Assembly: GCA_017511265.1 (NCBI GenBank)
Contig: JAFWKV010000016.1
Span: 1-46,555 of the forward strand
DNA: 46,555 nt
Source: Clostridia bacterium
GTDB lineage: Bacteria > Bacillota > Clostridia > TANB77 > CAG-508
Direction of reading: 5' to 3'
Each line of letters starts with the position of its first letter. The first letter of the stretch is position 1. Positions 44,472 through 46,555 of the stretch are shown here, in pieces. The position numbers and the translations under genes are program-made. The notes beneath the pieces were generated by a model that made no database searches, had not been told where the DNA came from, and saw nothing but the letters and a program-made list of their open reading frames with translations.

Positions 44472-46073
44472 TTATTTCTTTCTTTTTGCTTTTTCAACCA
44501 ATCCAACAAATAATGGGGCTGGTCTGTTTGGTCTAGACTTAAGTTCTGGATGGAATTGTCCTGCTATAAAATAAGGATGGTCTTTTATTTCAACTATTTC
44601 TACAAGCATTCCATCTGGTGATGTCCCTGAACATTTTAATCCTGCCTTCTCAAGTTCTTCTTTATATTTATTATTATATTCAAATCTGTGTCTATGTCTT
44701 TCAGAAATATTTTCTTCTCCGTAAATTTTATATGCAAGCGTATCTTTTTTTATATTACAAGGATATGATCCTAATCTCATTGTTCCTCCCATTTTATCAA
44801 TGTATTTTTGGTCTTCCATAATATGTATTACTGGATATTCAGTTTTTTCATCAAATTCTGAAGAATTTGCATCTTTATATCCTAATACATTTCTTGCAAA
44901 TTCTACAACCGCCATTTGCATTCCTAGACAAATTCCTAAAAATGGTATCTTGTTTTCCCTAACATATTTTATGGTTTCAATTTTTCCTTCTACTCCTCTG
45001 CCTCCAAATCCTCCTGGAACAACTACTCCTTGTATTCCTTCTAATTTCTCTGCAACATTATCTTTTGTAATAGTTTCTGAATTAATTAATTTTATATCAA
45101 CATTAACTTTGTTTGCAAATCCTGCGTGTCTTAAGCTTTCCATTACTGAAATATATGAATCTTCTAGTCTAACATATTTTCCAACTATGGCTATTTTAAC
45201 AGTTTCATTTCCTATGTTTCTTATGTTATTAATCATTTCTTCCCATTTTCCATTATTAGGCACATGTTTTTCTAATCTTAAATAATTACAAACTTCTATT
45301 GCTAGCCCTTCTTCTTCCAACATTAATGGTACTGCATATAAATTATCTGCTGTCTTATTTTGTATAACACTAGTTTTTCTAACATTGCAAAACAATGCTA
45401 GCTTTTCTCTAATTTCTTCAGGAATGTCTTGCTCTGTTCTACACACTAATATATTTGGTTTTATTCCAAATCCCTGTAGTTCTTTTACAGAGTGTTGTGT
45501 TGGTTTTGATTTTATTTCATTTGATCCTGATATATATGGTAGTAATGTAACGTGAACATAAACAACATCTTCTGGATTTTTTTCTAAGCCTACTTGTCTT
45601 ATTGCTTCAATTATTGAAAGTCCTTCTATATCTCCTACTGTTCCTCCAACTTCTGTTATTACTATATCAATGTCTGTATCTTCAAAGCTATATATTTTTT
45701 CTTTAATTTCATTTGTAATATGAGGTATTACTTGTACTGTTTTTCCTAAATAATCCCCTCTTCTTTCTTTTGAAATTACATTTGAATAAACTTTTCCCAT
45801 TGTTACACTAGAATTTTGTGTTAGGTTTTCGTCTATAAATCTTTCATAGTGTCCTAAATCTAGGTCTGTTTCTGCTCCATCGTCTGTTACAAATACTTCT
45901 CCATGTTCATATGGACTCATTGTACCTGGATCAACATTTATATACGGATCAAATTTTTGAATTGTTACTTTGTATCCTCTATTTTTTAGTAGTCTTCCTA
46001 ATGATGCTGCTGTTATTCCCTTTCCTAAACCTGATACAACTCCTCCTGTTACAAAAATATACTTTGTGTTCAT
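44472..46073 (-). CDS. pyrG: CTP synthase
   Basis: Amination of UTP to CTP using glutamine and ATP. The 533-residue protein has the N-terminal synthetase domain ([17 protein letters not shown]-loop, then [24 protein letters not shown] and [11 protein letters not shown]) and the C-terminal class I amidotransferase domain, whose nucleophile Cys is in [12 protein letters not shown], with the His-x-Glu of QFHPE. I start at ATG 46073 with AAAGGAG upstream; the in-frame ATG at 46088 is placed before that site. No clear pyrG-type GGG-start attenuator can be made out. A hairpin element lies about 40 bases upstream. Confidence 0.98.
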   Translation of the reverse strand: MNTKYIFVTGGVVSGLGKGITAASLGRLLKNRGYKVTIQKFDPYINVDPGTMSPYEHGEVFVTDDGAETDLDLGHYERFIDENLTQNSSVTMGKVYSNVISKERRGDYLGKTVQVIPHITNEIKEKIYSFEDTDIDIVITEVGGTVGDIEGLSIIEAIRQVGLEKNPEDVVYVHVTLLPYISGSNEIKSKPTQHSVKELQGFGIKPNILVCRTEQDIPEEIREKLALFCNVRKTSVIQNKTADNLYAVPLMLEEEGLAIEVCNYLRLEKHVPNNGKWEEMINNIRNIGNETVKIAIVGKYVRLEDSYISVMESLRHAGFANKVNVDIKLINSETITKDNVAEKLEGIQGVVVPGGFGGRGVEGKIETIKYVRENKIPFLGICLGMQMAVVEFARNVLGYKDANSSEFDEKTEYPVIHIMEDQKYIDKMGGTMRLGSYPCNIKKDTLAYKIYGEENISERHRHRFEYNNKYKEELEKAGLKCSGTSPDGMLVEIVEIKDHPYFIAGQFHPELKSRPNRPAPLFVGLVEKAKRKK

Positions 46074-46109
46074 TTTTTCTCCTTTCAATTTAATAAATTA
46101 TTATAAAAA

Positions 46110-46226
46110 ATTGAAGATATATAGAAATTTTAAAATTCCTAGTCTGGGTCTTGCAACTTCGTTGCAAAGCATAGCTGGGGTCATCCCTATCCGACTTTGA
46201 ATTTTAAAATTTTATATATCTTCAAT
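46110..46226. repeat. Family-2 inverted-repeat element (CTGGGGTCATCC core), copy d
   Basis: Arms of about 30 bases (ATTGAAGATATATAGAAATT and onward) run into AGTC/GACT. The core is GGGTC, a small hairpin TTGCAAC-TTC-GTTGCAA, AGC, ATAG (46171-46174), loop CTGGGGTCATCC (46175-46186), CTAT. The layout matches copy c and is a circular permutation of copies a and b. It lies in the gap between divergent pyrG and the tRNA-Val promoter; this gap (46074-46415) also holds a hairpin at 46259. Confidence 0.85.
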
Positions 46227-46258
46227 TATCATGCTAAATTCTAAATAATATAAAAAAA

Positions 46259-46299
46259 GATTAAAATCAAAACCGAAAAATGTGGTTTTTTTTTAATCT
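46259..46299. terminator. Possible bidirectional terminator between pyrG and tRNA-Val
   Basis: AGATTAAAA with an inner AAAACC pairs with GGTTTT and TTTTAATCT; T-runs follow on both strands. It sits 33 bases beyond the family-2 element, so it would end a plus-strand transcript of that element if one exists. Confidence 0.4.
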
Positions 46300-46366
46300 A
46301 CATTTAATATAATAACATATAAATAAAATTTTTGCAATATTTTAAGTAAAAAATTCCAAAAATGTA

Positions 46367-46395
46367 TTGACAATACGAAAAAAATTTAGTACAAT
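46367..46395 (+). promoter_or_regulatory. Strong sigma-A-type promoter of the tRNA-Val/tRNA-Asp operon
   Basis: TTGACA (46367-46372) and TACAAT (46390-46395) with exactly 17 bases between, 20 bases upstream of the tRNA-Val 5' end. Confidence 0.85.
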
Positions 46396-46415
46396 AGGTT
46401 TTGTCAATAAGACGT

Positions 46416-46491
46416 GGTCGCTTAGCTCAGCTGGGAGAGCATCTGCCTTACAAGCAGGGGGTCACAGGTTCGAGCCCTGTAGCGACCACCA
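46416..46491 (+). tRNA. tRNA-Val (anticodon TAC)
   Basis: Acceptor GGTCGCT/AGCGACC, D arm TAGCTCAGCTGGGAGAGC, anticodon loop CTTACAA (TAC, reading GUN codons), T arm CACAGGTTCGAGCCCTGTAG, encoded CCA. First tRNA of a plus-strand operon. Confidence 0.97.
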
Positions 46492-46497
46492 CTTTAT

Positions 46498-46555
46498 GGC
46501 CCGGTAGTTCAGTTGGTTAGAACGCTAGCCTGTCACGCTAGAGGTCGACGGTTCG
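46498..46555 (+). tRNA. tRNA-Asp (anticodon GTC), cut by the window end
   Basis: Starts GGCCCGG, D arm TAGTTCAGTTGGTTAGAAC, anticodon stem CTAGC/GCTAG around CTGTCAC (anticodon GTC). The sequence stops in the T arm (GACGGTTCG), so the acceptor 3' strand is missing from the window. Six bases separate it from tRNA-Val. Confidence 0.93.

Noticed and set aside
46074..46250. pyrG attenuator or riboswitch
   Set aside because: The hairpin upstream of pyrG belongs to a dispersed element family found beside unrelated genes, and I see no GGG-start leader with a classic terminator next to pyrG.

Overview
The window is AT-rich, Gram-positive DNA from an endospore-forming member of the Bacillota, most likely an uncultured gut-type clostridium. 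The evidence is its sporulation and germination genes (spoVM, spoIIM, a SpoVK-like AAA protein, a gerA-type receptor operon), a HrcA-type CIRCE operator before groES-groEL, AGGAGG ribosome binding sites, the tig-clpP-clpX cluster and a zinc-ribbon form of ribosomal protein L28. The species assignment is inference.

Layout. Positions 119-8578 (minus strand) hold lower glycolysis in the order gap, pgk, pyrimidine-nucleoside phosphorylase, tpiA, gpmI, a YezG-like gene and eno. Then come a SpoVK/CbbX-like ATPase, dnaB, a WYL regulator coupled to a DUF2779 nuclease, tRNA-Gln, clpX, clpP and tig (all minus). Next are rpmB (+), a two-gene micro-operon with spoVM and a 49-residue membrane protein (minus), nth (+) and a small Cys-rich ORF (+). 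xerD, spoIIM, an endonuclease Q-like gene, an unknown gene and rnhA follow (minus), then tmcAL (+), glgP, a zinc-ribbon/SPFH pair, a Fic protein, groEL-groES, an unknown gene, tRNA-Leu, an HD protein and a transglutaminase-like protein (minus). The right end has a germinant receptor operon (gerKA, interrupted gerKB, gerKC, small membrane protein) and a Lon-family protease (+), pyrG (minus), and tRNA-Val and a cut-off tRNA-Asp (+).

The most unusual content lies between the genes. More than a dozen long inverted repeats occupy intergenic gaps, often between convergent genes. They fall into at least four families: (1) REP-like palindromes built on GTCAATnGGGACGG; (2) elements whose long, locus-specific arms close on a conserved three-way-junction-like core with the hairpin loop CTGGGGTCTTC, two of which are circular permutations of the other two; (3) elements with a GCGTAAGCG/GCGACA core and covarying stems; (4) large elements with a CGCTTGATT core nested inside family 1, including a roughly 449-bp near-perfect palindrome before the Lon-family gene. 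No transposase is visible, so any mobilising enzyme would act in trans.

The second unusual point is gerKB. It is broken by two +1 frameshifts, and both lie at the same heptamer, CTCGGCT. At each site the next in-frame codon is CGG, and I find no in-frame CGG in any intact gene of the window. Decoding failure or recoding at a rare or unassigned CGG codon is therefore a real alternative to a pseudogene or sequencing error.
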